Assembly: GCA_900553705.1 (NCBI GenBank)
Contig: USEK01000003.1
Span: 1-28,888 of the forward strand
Reading direction: 5' to 3'
Source: an uncultured Collinsella sp.
GTDB taxonomy: Bacteria; Actinomycetota; Coriobacteriia; Coriobacteriales; Coriobacteriaceae
Length of the DNA stretch: 28,888 nt
In this document: piece by piece, positions 8,321 to 14,752 of the stretch
Layout of the letters: every line of letters begins with the position of its first letter
Position numbering within the stretch: the first letter of the stretch is position 1
Notes under the pieces: model-generated
Databases searched by the model: none
What the model saw: the letters and a program-made list of their open reading frames with translations, nothing else
What the model was told of the DNA's origin: nothing
Made by a program: the position numbers and the translations under genes

Positions 8321-8390
8321 TTTGGGACGGGGCCTTTTTGACTACTCGGGCAATCGGATCGGCAAGTAGTCAAAATAGCCCCGTCCCAAA
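8321..8390. repeat. Inverted repeat with GGGACGGGG / CCCCGTCCC ends
   Basis: Outer arms TTTGGGACGGGGC (8321-8333) and a complement ending CCCCGTCCCAAA (8379-8390), with inner arms GACTACT (8340-8346) / AGTAGTC (8365-8371), separated by AAAATA or TTTTT runs. The loop is 18 bases. It shares the GGGAC-plus-A/T-run vocabulary of the conserved-core palindromes at 15537-27440, but with the stem inside. It lies just upstream of the ffs promoter. Confidence 0.7.
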
Positions 8391-8408
8391 AAGACTGGTC
8401 TGACGCTG

Positions 8409-8569
8409 CGCCACGAAAAGGGCCTATCTACTACGTTTAGGCCGCAGGGGTCAACCATAGCCGGCTTTTTCGAAAACCGGCAAGCTCTCTACCTGCGGTT
8501 TTATTTTTGCAAATTCCGAGATGGTCGAGGGTGGCCGGTTAAACGTAGTAGATGGCCGCATTTCGTGGC
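8409..8569. repeat. 161-bp fold-back element
   Basis: Arms 8409-8440 and 8538-8569 are complementary over about 31 bp with few mismatches; CGCCACGAAA / TTTCGTGGCG at the tips and ATCTACTACGTTTA / TAAACGTAGTAGAT are exact. Weaker pairing continues inward to CAACCAT / ATGGTCG. A central hairpin, GCCGGC-TTTTT-CG-AAAA-CCGGC (8460-8481), caps it. This looks like a small fold-back (MITE-like) insertion, or a structured RNA of about 160 nt. The 62-codon ORF starting at 8521 resembles nothing I know. Confidence 0.75.
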
Positions 8570-8620
8570 GGACGGTCCGACCCAAGGCCCAAGGCGGCCA
8601 GCCTCGCATGACCATTCACG

Positions 8621-8689
8621 AAGTTGCGGTGGAATACGGACTGAATTGGCACCTTAAAGGCAAAAACACTCCGTATTTCACCGCAACTT
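8621..8689. repeat. Inverted repeat near the tadA-glxK 3' end
   Basis: Arms 8621-8643 (AAGTTGCGGTGGAATACGGA, then CTG) and 8667-8689 are complementary at 21 of 23 positions, with a 23-bp spacer. It ends 17 bp before the stop codon of the minus-strand fusion gene, so it could act as that gene's transcription stop, though it lacks a T tract. Confidence 0.7.
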
Positions 8690-8705
8690 ATCGAGGGGAT
8701 GGGTT

Positions 8706-10487
8706 TTAGGGACGAGCGAGGTCATAGGCTTGGGCAGCTGCCTCGCCGGCGCAGATGAGGTTGGTTGTGGCCTCTTGCACACCGAGCGCCTGGTCGAGGG
8801 GCATGGGCTTGCGGCAGATCGGAAGCACCAAGTCGATGCCCTGCCCATACACCGCGTCCAGATAGTCGGCGCGACCGCCCACGACAGCGGCCACCGGCTT
8901 GCCATATCGCTTGGCGCGGCGGGCCACACCCACCGGCGCCTTGCCGGCGGCAGACTGCTCATCCATGTTGCCCTCGCCCGTTATGACCAGGTCGACATCG
9001 CGCACGCGCTCGTCAAACCCCACGAGGTCGAGCACCGTCTCCACGCCCGAGCGTAGCTCTGCACCGAGTGCTAGCAGCGCGGCGCCCAGACCGCCAGCAG
9101 CACCGGCGCCGGGCACGCCGAGCACCGAGCCAAATGTCCGCACGCCCTCGGGCGCGCGCAACAACCCCTGAGCCCGCACCCCGGTAATCGCCGCATCGAG
9201 CAGGCGGCCGTAGCCGACCATCCAGCTGTCGTACCTGCCCAGCGCTTCGACATCGTCTGTCGGCAGGCCCTTTTGCCCGCCAAACACCGCAAGTGCCCCG
9301 CGACGTCCCACGAGCGGATTCTCGACATCGGAAAGCACCACGACACGCGCGCCATTCAGTGCCCGAAGCGCCGGTGCCAAATCGATACTCGCCACGTGTT
9401 CAAGGCCCGCGAGCCCCGGCGCGATATTGCAGCCACACTCATCGACCAGGCGGGCGCCAAGCGCCTGCAGCATACCGGCGCCACCATCGTTGGTGGCACT
9501 GCCGCCCAGACCAATATAGAGTGTCTTTGCGCCCGCGCGAACCGCGCGAAGCATGAGCTCGCCCACGCCATAGGTTGTGGCCGCCAACGCCGCCGACTCC
9601 GTGCAAGGCGAGTACCCGATGCCCGCGGCTTCGGCCATCTCAATGACAGCCGACTCGTGCTCGCCGTCCACCAGCATCCGGGCAGACACACAGTCACCCA
9701 GAGGGCCTGCGACTTCACATGCCACGACCTCACCGCCGCACGCGGCAACGGCATCGAGCGTTCCCTCGCCGCCATCCGCCAGCGGCAGCGCGCTTACCTG
9801 GGCATCGGGCCACACGCGGCGCACACCTTCGGCAACGGCCTCCTCCGCCTGCGCGCTCGAAACGCTGCCCTTAAAGGAATCAATCGCCAGCAGCACACGG
9901 CGGGGCCGGCGGCACGCGGCACCAAAATCGACCGCCTCAACGACGATATCTTCGGCACACGCGAGCGCCCCAGCATGAGCGGCATGCGCCTCAAGATCGG
10001 CCCCACAACCGCAGCCAGCACCATCGGTGCCACGCAGCCCACTAAAATAGCTGCTCAACACCTCACGACACTCGTCTGCCAGCACGCCGGCGGTCACATT
10101 AAACCGATGATTCAGGCGCGAATCGGCATTGAGGTCGTATAGCGACCCCAGAGCGCCCGCTTTAGCATCAGCCGCGCCGTACACGCAGCGCCCCACGCGC
10201 GCGTTAACCATAAGCCCCGCGCACATGCAACAGGGCTCGAGCGTCACGTAGACCGTACAATCGGAAAGGCGCCAACGACCGAGCGACTGCGCGGCGGCGC
10301 ATAGGGCCGCAAACTCGGCATGCGCCGAAGGGTCCTGGTCGAGCTCGCGACGATTATGCGCCCTCGCGACGATCTCGCCGTCGCGCACCACTACGGCTCC
10401 GATGGGAACCTCGCCCACCGCCGCGGCGGCTCGCGCCTCCGCCAACGCCTCGCGCATGAACTTCTCGTCGATTTCGGTGATCGTCAT
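8706..10487 (-). CDS. Fused tRNA adenosine deaminase (TadA) - glycerate kinase (GlxK type)
   Basis: 593 residues combining two enzymes. Residues 1-155 are TadA, which converts adenosine 34 to inosine in tRNA-Arg(ACG): zinc ligands and proton shuttle are seen in HAEF (His56, Glu58) and PCCMC (Cys86, Cys89). A Gly/Ala/Cys-rich linker (about 155-195) joins it to a complete glycerate kinase of the GlxK/GarK family (about 196-593): LLAIDSFKGS at the start, LADGGEGTLDA, GLGGSATNDGGAGMLQALGA and VITGEGNMDEQSAAGKAPVGVA. That family phosphorylates D-glycerate with ATP. The ATG at 10487 has GGAAGG six bases upstream; the longer ORF to 10538 would run up to the tRNA gene and is less likely. No frameshift or internal stop separates the halves, so the fusion appears genuine. 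The two activities have no known shared pathway. Confidence 0.93.
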   Translation of the reverse strand: MTITEIDEKFMREALAEARAAAAVGEVPIGAVVVRDGEIVARAHNRRELDQDPSAHAEFAALCAAAQSLGRWRLSDCTVYVTLEPCCMCAGLMVNARVGRCVYGAADAKAGALGSLYDLNADSRLNHRFNVTAGVLADECREVLSSYFSGLRGTDGAGCGCGADLEAHAAHAGALACAEDIVVEAVDFGAACRRPRRVLLAIDSFKGSVSSAQAEEAVAEGVRRVWPDAQVSALPLADGGEGTLDAVAACGGEVVACEVAGPLGDCVSARMLVDGEHESAVIEMAEAAGIGYSPCTESAALAATTYGVGELMLRAVRAGAKTLYIGLGGSATNDGGAGMLQALGARLVDECGCNIAPGLAGLEHVASIDLAPALRALNGARVVVLSDVENPLVGRRGALAVFGGQKGLPTDDVEALGRYDSWMVGYGRLLDAAITGVRAQGLLRAPEGVRTFGSVLGVPGAGAAGGLGAALLALGAELRSGVETVLDLVGFDERVRDVDLVITGEGNMDEQSAAGKAPVGVARRAKRYGKPVAAVVGGRADYLDAVYGQGIDLVLPICRKPMPLDQALGVQEATTNLICAGEAAAQAYDLARP

Positions 10488-10538
10488 CGTTCGCCTTCCC
10501 TGTTGCAAATTCAAAACGATGCTATCATTACGACTCAC

Positions 10539-10628
10539 GGAGAGATGGCAGAGCGGTTGAATGCGGCGGTCTTGAAAACCGTTGAGCGCGAGAGCGTTCC
10601 GGGGGTTCGAATCCCCCTCTCTCCGCCA
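10539..10628 (+). tRNA. tRNA-Ser (anticodon UGA)
   Basis: Acceptor stem GGAGAGA (10539-10545) / TCTCTCC (10618-10624), discriminator G, and encoded CCA (10626-10628). The anticodon loop CTTGAAA (10571-10577) gives anticodon TGA at 10573-10575, reading UCA/UCG codons. A long variable arm (GCGCGAGAGCGTTCC region) and T-loop GGTTCGAATCC fit class II tRNA-Ser. Length is 90 nt. It lies between two minus-strand genes. Confidence 0.97.
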
Positions 10629-10631
10629 CTC

Positions 10632-11216
10632 TTAGTGACTCACCGGCGTCATGGTCCGCTCGAACAGCGCATCGACCACGTCGGCGATTTCGGATCGGCG
10701 CTCTAGTACGTGGCCCGATTCCCACCACATGGTAAAGAGCCGAATAATGCCGCCGGCGACAAACTCAGACGTTGTCTCGAGCGATACGGGCGCCAGCGCG
10801 TCCTCGTCAAGCGCGCTCATCACGCGTCCGCGTATGGAGCGCGCGATGCGGTCGCAAATCATGCTGGTCAGCATGCCCGACATACTGCTCGCCAAAATGT
10901 TATCCATGAGCTGCTCATGCGCCAGAATCAGATCCATGGCATCAGCGAACACTTCGTGGCGAAGCGCTCGCACGTCCTCGGCGCCCTCCGCGCCATCCGC
11001 ATCGGCTCGCTTTTGCGGTAGGCCCGACATGAGTTCATCGATATAGAAGGCAAAGTAATCGTTTTTGTCGCGGAAGTGCTTGTAGAACGTCGTCCGACGA
11101 ATCATAGCGCGGTCGCACAGCATGGCAACCGTCACGTCCTCAAACCGATGCTCTTCGAGCAGCTCAGTAAAGGCCTCGAACAGGGCCCGATAGGTTTTCT
11201 TGATGCGAAGGTCCAT
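10632..11216 (-). CDS. TetR/AcrR family transcriptional regulator
   Basis: 194 residues. The N-terminal HTH is typical of TetR: FEDVTVAMLCDRAMIRRTTFYKHF at about residues 21-44, with TTFYKHF as the recognition-helix signature, followed by DKNDYFAFYIDEL. The all-helical C-terminal domain ends in a segment (IIRLFTMWWESGH) common in TetR proteins of Gram-positives with a Dha-kinase-regulator-like C-terminal domain. The ATG at 11216 has GGAGGG 8 bases upstream, so the longer ORF to 11489 is not used. It is divergent from lemA and ends 3 bp from tRNA-Ser. TTACACCTGTAT (11269-11280), overlapping a -10-like TAAGAT on the minus strand, may be an autoregulatory site. Target genes are unknown. Confidence 0.9.
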   Translation of the reverse strand: MDLRIKKTYRALFEAFTELLEEHRFEDVTVAMLCDRAMIRRTTFYKHFRDKNDYFAFYIDELMSGLPQKRADADGAEGAEDVRALRHEVFADAMDLILAHEQLMDNILASSMSGMLTSMICDRIARSIRGRVMSALDEDALAPVSLETTSEFVAGGIIRLFTMWWESGHVLERRSEIADVVDALFERTMTPVSH

Positions 11217-11268
11217 ACGTATCGCCCTCCTCAAGGAAAAGACAGCGCTCACTAATCTGTCGCATATC

Positions 11269-11280
11269 TTACACCTGTAT
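11269..11280. promoter_or_regulatory. Candidate operator overlapping tetR -10
   Basis: TTACACCTGTAT has 5-bp arms with one mismatch. On the minus strand it overlaps a -10-like TAAGAT (near 11266-11271), 53 bp before the tetR start codon. It resembles the sites at 7909 and 4034 but with a different centre. Confidence 0.35.
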
Positions 11281-11360
11281 CGCCCTCCCTTGGCGAATGG
11301 CCTCACCTTGGTGGAAACATAACGCTTACCGGAAAGTTCGGTATCGCCAAAGATTGCGGG

Positions 11361-11366
11361 TATACT
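11361..11366 (+). promoter_or_regulatory. Probable -10 of the lemA promoter
   Basis: TATACT, one base from the consensus TATAAT. The -35 is weak: TTCGGT (11337-11342) at 18-bp spacing is the best I can see. Confidence 0.4.
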
Positions 11367-11427
11367 AGTAGCGTTACACCAACGGCAGCCGGCGGAAGAC
11401 GCCGCGGCCATTCGAAACGGAGACACC

Positions 11428-11979
11428 ATGATTCCCGTCATCATCGGTATCGTTGTTGTCGTTGTGATTGTCTGCGCCATCGCCGGCATCTACAACAACA
11501 TGGTCACCAAGCGCAATCGCATTGATAACGCCTGGCAGAACATCGACACGCAGCTGCAGCGCCGCAACGACCTGATCCCTAACCTGGTCGAGACCGTCAA
11601 GGGCTACGCCAAACACGAGCAGGACACACTTGCCGCTGTGGTCAACGCGCGCAACGCCGCCGTGAGCGCTACCACGCCCGAAGCCAAGATGGAAGCCGAC
11701 AACGTGCTGACCGGCGCCCTGCGCCAGCTCTTCGCCGTGGCCGAGGCTTACCCCGATCTTAAGGCGAACACCAACTTTACGCAGCTCCAAGCCACGCTCG
11801 AAGATACCGAGAACAAGGTGAGCTACGCGCGCCAGAGCTACAACGACTGCGTGCTTAGCTACAACAACGCCATCCAGACGTTCCCTGCCGTTATCTTTGC
11901 CGGCATCTTCCAGTTTAAGGAGCGCCAGGGCTTTGAGGCAGCCGAGGCCGCCCGCCAGGCACCGACCGTCAAGTTCTAA
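11428..11979 (+). CDS. lemA: LemA family protein
   Basis: 183 residues. An N-terminal membrane anchor (residues 2-21, IPVIIGIVVVVVIVCAIAGI) is followed by the LemA hallmark YNNMVTKRNRIDNAWQNIDT (22-41), QRRNDLIPNLVETVKGYAKHE, and an all-helical domain ending in the family's NNAIQTFPAVIFAGIFQFKE. Length and architecture are typical. The anchor probably leaves the helical domain outside the membrane. Function in bacteria is poorly defined; it is often linked to envelope proteins such as HtpX, but none is next to it here. GGAG lies 5 bases before the ATG. A TATACT -10 hexamer at 11361 lies 62 bp upstream. Confidence 0.95.
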   Translation: MIPVIIGIVVVVVIVCAIAGIYNNMVTKRNRIDNAWQNIDTQLQRRNDLIPNLVETVKGYAKHEQDTLAAVVNARNAAVSATTPEAKMEADNVLTGALRQLFAVAEAYPDLKANTNFTQLQATLEDTENKVSYARQSYNDCVLSYNNAIQTFPAVIFAGIFQFKERQGFEAAEAARQAPTVKF

Positions 11980-12015
11980 CAAGTTGGCAACGCATCCTGA
12001 ATCGGCTATATGCAT

Positions 12016-12054
12016 AAACCGCTCCGTCGAATGCATACTTCGACGGGGCGGTTT
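12016..12054 (+). terminator. Hairpin after lemA
   Basis: 15-bp stem AAACCGCTCCGTCGA (12016-12030) / TCGACGGGGCGGTTT (12040-12054) with one G-T pair and a 9-base loop. It ends in TTTCCTTTG, a weak T tract. It lies 37 bp after the lemA stop. Confidence 0.65.
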
Positions 12055-12079
12055 CCTTTGTCGCAAAGGTCCCCCTCAA

Positions 12080-12292
12080 GGCGCCGTGCATTTTTGGGAG
12101 TATTCAGCATAACCAAGAGCTTCGGGCGCCACGATAAATGCCAAAGACCGCGAATATCCCTGCAAATCAAACGCTGTCAGCCCATAACCCCGCCCATCAT
12201 TCGTAGAAAACATCGAGAAATCCCGATTTTTCGCCCGAGATCGGTATGCAGGGGCCTTCGATTGCAGAATACTCGCAAAAATGCACGTCGCC
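12080..12292. mobile_element. MITE-like element with 30-bp terminal inverted repeats
   Basis: Bases 12080-12109 and 12263-12292 are inverted repeats matching at 27 of 30 positions; the core arm GTGCATTTTTGSGAGTATTC recurs at both ends. The 213-bp unit has no transposase. A minus-strand ORF crosses it end to end, but its start lies in the neighbouring 12404-12520 palindrome and the product has no recognised domain. A clear target-site duplication is not visible. Miniature inverted-repeat element is the best description; a structured RNA is an alternative. It fills much of the 560-bp gap between lemA and ilvE. Confidence 0.6.
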
Positions 12293-12324
12293 ACCACCCC
12301 CACATGGCGCAAACCAAAACAAAC

Positions 12325-12345
12325 GCGCGGCCTAAAAGGCCGCGC
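12325..12345. terminator. GC-rich hairpin in the lemA-ilvE gap
   Basis: Perfect 9-bp stem GCGCGGCCT / AGGCCGCGC with loop AAA. On the minus strand it is followed by GTTTGTTTTGG, so it may be a backup terminator for ilvE transcription; on plus it is followed by ACCATCTTTATT. Confidence 0.45.
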
Positions 12346-12403
12346 ACCATCTTTATTCAGATTAGTTATTGCCCGTAACGGCAGCGCCGAGGCAACGCAG
12401 GCC

Positions 12404-12520
12404 CGAGGGCGACCTTCCTTTCCGGCGCACTCCGCAGGACGAAAGAACCCCCGCCGCACGTAGTGCGCAGCGGGGGTTCTTTCATGTCCGAGGACGCGCC
12501 GGAAAGGAAGGTCGCCCTCG
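12404..12520. repeat. 117-bp palindrome enclosing the ilvE terminator
   Basis: Perfect 25-bp arms 12404-12428 (CGAGGGCGACCTTCCTTTCC, then GGCGC) and 12496-12520 flank a second perfect 14-bp hairpin, GAAAGAACCCCCGC (12441-12454) / its complement (12470-12483), itself closed by CGCAC/GTGCG. The inner hairpin, 57 bp past the ilvE stop, has terminator form with its T-rich strand inside the stem. The outer arms are far longer than a terminator needs. Confidence 0.85.
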
Positions 12521-12540
12521 AGTCGGACAGCTAAAACAGC

Positions 12541-13593
12541 TTACGCGACGGTGTAAACCCAGTTGTGCTTATCCTCAACAGCACCAGACTGGATGCCCGT
12601 CAGGGTCTCGCGGAGCTTCTTCATCACAGGACCGATCTCGGTGTAGCCAGCCGGGAAGGTCACGGTCTCGTCGGCACCGTAGACCTTGTTGTCGATCTCG
12701 CCGACCGGGGAGATAACGGCAGCGGTGCCGCACAGACCGCACTCAACAAAGGTGCCGGCCTTGACCTCAGCCCACTCGACGGGACGCTGGTCGACGGTCA
12801 TGCCCAGGTCCTCAGCGACCTGAACGAGCGAACGACGCGTGATGGAGGGAAGAATGGAGTCGGTGTGCGACTGCGGGACGACAAGCGTGCCGTCCTCCTT
12901 TACGAACAGGACGTTGGCACCACCGGTCTCCTCGACATAGGTGCGGGACTCGGAGTCGAGATACAGGTTCTCGGCATAGCCCTCGCGGTGAGCCTCCATC
13001 GTGGGCTTCAGGGACATGGCGTAGTTGAGGCCGGCCTTGATGTTGCCGGTGCCGTGCGGTGCGGCGCGGTCGTACTCGGAAACGCGCAGCTTGACAGGCT
13101 TGAGGCCACCCTTAAAGTACGGACCGACCGGGGTCACGAGAATACGGAACGTGTACTCAGGAGCGGGAGCCACGCCGATCACGTCACCGGAGCCGATCAT
13201 AAACGGACGCACATACAGGGTTGCGCCAGAGCCGAAGGGCGGAACCCAGGCGGCGTTGGCAGAAACAACCTGCTTGACGGCCTCGACAAACTTGTCCTTG
13301 GGGAACGGGGGCATCTCCAGACGCTGGGCGGAATTGTACATACGCTCGGCGTTCATATCGGGACGGAAACAGACGATGCTGCCGTCCTCGGCGGTGTAGG
13401 CCTTCAGGCCCTCAAAGACCTCCTGGCAGTAATGGAAGATGCCGCCGCACTCGGAGACATGCAGGGTGTGGTCGGTGGTCAGGCCGCCCTCGTCCCACTC
13501 GCCGTCCTTCCAATGGGCCTCGTAGCTGCAATCGGTCTTCATGTAGCCAAAGCCGAGGCTACCCCAATCGATATCCTTCTTCTCGACAGTCAT
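12541..13593 (-). CDS. ilvE: Branched-chain amino acid aminotransferase
   Basis: 350 residues, the usual length of class IV PLP aminotransferases of the BCAT II type. It transfers the amino group between glutamate and the branched-chain 2-oxo acids, the last step of Leu/Ile/Val synthesis and the first of degradation. Seen: HYCQEVFEGLKAY near the N-terminus, RPDMNAERMYNSAQR, the PLP-lysine region GNIKAGLNYAMS, EETGGANVLFV, and FVECGLCGTAAVISPVG near the C-terminus. The ATG at 13593 has AAGGAG six bases upstream. The ORF remains open to 13743, but those extra residues are Arg-rich and unlike the family. The gene is monocistronic, with a roughly 145-nt leader that holds an overlapping ORF at 13590-13739. 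Confidence 0.96.
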   Translation of the reverse strand: MTVEKKDIDWGSLGFGYMKTDCSYEAHWKDGEWDEGGLTTDHTLHVSECGGIFHYCQEVFEGLKAYTAEDGSIVCFRPDMNAERMYNSAQRLEMPPFPKDKFVEAVKQVVSANAAWVPPFGSGATLYVRPFMIGSGDVIGVAPAPEYTFRILVTPVGPYFKGGLKPVKLRVSEYDRAAPHGTGNIKAGLNYAMSLKPTMEAHREGYAENLYLDSESRTYVEETGGANVLFVKEDGTLVVPQSHTDSILPSITRRSLVQVAEDLGMTVDQRPVEWAEVKAGTFVECGLCGTAAVISPVGEIDNKVYGADETVTFPAGYTEIGPVMKKLRETLTGIQSGAVEDKHNWVYTVA

Positions 13594-13739
13594 ATGTCGC
13601 TCCTTACATACACAGTTGCATACTCGCGAACCCGCACGCAAGGACCGAGGCCGACCGCGTCGCAACGTCGCACGCCCGGAGCGTAGAGCCGGACGGGACA
13701 CGCGAGCAGCATCAAAGCCGATGGCACGTCGATTCGCAT
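13590..13739 (-). CDS. Possible 49-codon leader ORF overlapping the ilvE start
   Basis: An ATG-initiated ORF fills the ilvE leader and ends in a TGA sharing bases with the ilvE ATG (ATGA overlap). It would encode 49 residues with 14 Val/Leu and 2 Ile, including the run ALMLLA near residue 9, plus four Cys. Its ATG lies 7 bases after a -10-like TACAAT (13747-13752), where transcription should start, so it would be read as a leaderless message. It could couple ilvE translation to branched-chain amino acid supply. It resembles no protein I know, and in GC-rich DNA an open frame of this size may arise by chance. Confidence 0.3.
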   Translation of the reverse strand: MRIDVPSALMLLACPVRLYAPGVRRCDAVGLGPCVRVREYATVYVRSDI

Positions 13740-13746
13740 GCACGAG

Positions 13747-13775
13747 ATTGTACTCCCCGCACGCGTCTGATAAAA
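13747..13775 (-). promoter_or_regulatory. Probable ilvE promoter
   Basis: Minus-strand -10 TACAAT (13747-13752), 17-bp spacer, weak -35 TTTTAT (13770-13775). It lies in an A/T-rich island (13770-13810) that contrasts with the GC-rich leader. Confidence 0.45.
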
Positions 13776-13822
13776 CGCTTTTCTTTAACTAAGTAAAGTA
13801 TTTTCATTTGACCGAAGCAAAC

Positions 13823-13852
13823 AGGCCCGCCACCGTAAGCGGTGACGGGCCT
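13823..13852 (-). terminator. Terminator after the DedA gene
   Basis: AGGCCCG (13823-13829) / CGGGCCT (13846-13852) enclosing CACCG (13831-13835) / CGGTG (13840-13844). On the minus strand TGTTTGCTTC follows. It lies 38 bp past the DedA stop. Confidence 0.7.
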
Positions 13853-13890
13853 CAACTGTACGGTCTGCGCGCTGGCTCGAGCTAGGCGTT

Positions 13891-14529
13891 CTATTTACCC
13901 AGCTTGGCCTTAACCAGACCGACCACGGTCGGGATGATCGACACGGCAACGATGCCGATAATCAGCAGCTCAAAGTGCTCCTGCACAAAGGGAATGCCGC
14001 CAAAGAAGTAGCCCAGCAGCGTAAAGACCGTCGACCAGGTAATGCCGCCCAGCACGTTAAAGACGACAAAGTTGCGCCAGTGCATGCCGCCCATGCCAGC
14101 GATAAAGGGCACAAAGGTGCGGATAAACGGGAAGAAGCGACCCAGGAAGATGGCCAGGTGACCCCACTTGTCCAAGAAGTCCTCGGACTTTTTGATGCGC
14201 TCGGGCGTCATGGCCTTGACCTTGCCCGAAGCGATGATCTTGCGGCCAAAGAAGTGACCGATCATAAAGTTGCACTGATCGCCCAAAATGGCAGCGGCCC
14301 ATGCGGTGGCCAGAAGCGCCACGATGTTAAAGCCGCCGTTGTGGGCAAAGAAACCCGAGGCGAACAGCAGCGAATCACCGGGAAGGAACGGGAAGAACAC
14401 CACGCCCGTCTCGATAAAGATGATCAGGAATACGCAGCCGTAGGCCATAAGCGGGCCGGCGGCGATCCAGCTGGCAATCGCGGTGCGCGGGTCTTTGAGC
14501 AGCTCGGCAATAAAATTGATGAAACCCAT
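13891..14529 (-). CDS. DedA family membrane protein
   Basis: 212 residues of a SNARE-associated/DedA polytopic membrane protein. Family marks are clear: FIETGVVFFPFLPGDSLLFASG with the re-entrant ETG...PGD segment (about 35-56), GDQCNFMIGHFFGRK, FLGRFFPFIRTFVPFIAGMG with the conserved Arg pair (about 130-149), and two final helices. DedA proteins help retain the proton motive force and some act as lipid scramblases or flippases; which lipid is handled here is unknown. The ATG at 14529 is preceded by AGAGG about 11 bases upstream, a weak site; the longer ORF to 14613 begins with unrelated polar residues. It is divergent from cysE across 223 bp. A TATACT -10 lies at 14576-14581 on the minus strand. 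Confidence 0.92.
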   Translation of the reverse strand: MGFINFIAELLKDPRTAIASWIAAGPLMAYGCVFLIIFIETGVVFFPFLPGDSLLFASGFFAHNGGFNIVALLATAWAAAILGDQCNFMIGHFFGRKIIASGKVKAMTPERIKKSEDFLDKWGHLAIFLGRFFPFIRTFVPFIAGMGGMHWRNFVVFNVLGGITWSTVFTLLGYFFGGIPFVQEHFELLIIGIVAVSIIPTVVGLVKAKLGK

Positions 14530-14752
14530 GAAGTAAAACCTCTCAGTTGTGGGCGCGGATACGTCCAAGTTGACCAGTATACGGTTGCGGTGCCCCCTCG
14601 TGCGCAACCCCACAAAAGCATGACTCCATTACCAGCAAGTTTGCATAACTGACACTTGTAGCGCAAAGCCGCCAAGATTGTCCTTTTTAATCCCTAGCGA
14701 ATCGCTATACTTTATTGAATCGCATTGCCATGGCGCTAAGGGAGGGCGGCCG

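Noticed and set aside
8521..8709. 62-residue plus-strand ORF
   Set aside because: It starts inside the 161-bp fold-back, passes through a second palindrome and overlaps the end of the tadA-glxK gene; no ribosome binding site.
12076..12459. Minus-strand 127-residue ORF between lemA and ilvE
   Set aside because: It runs through the MITE-like element and half of the 117-bp palindrome, with no ribosome binding site or recognised domain; it is best explained as repeat DNA with an open frame.
13594..13739. T-box leader upstream of ilvE
   Set aside because: No T-box sequence or antiterminator pairing was recognised and no terminator lies before ilvE.
13594..13743. N-terminal extension of IlvE to 13743
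   Set aside because: The extra 50 residues are Arg-rich and unlike the family, while ATG 13593 has a strong AAGGAG site.
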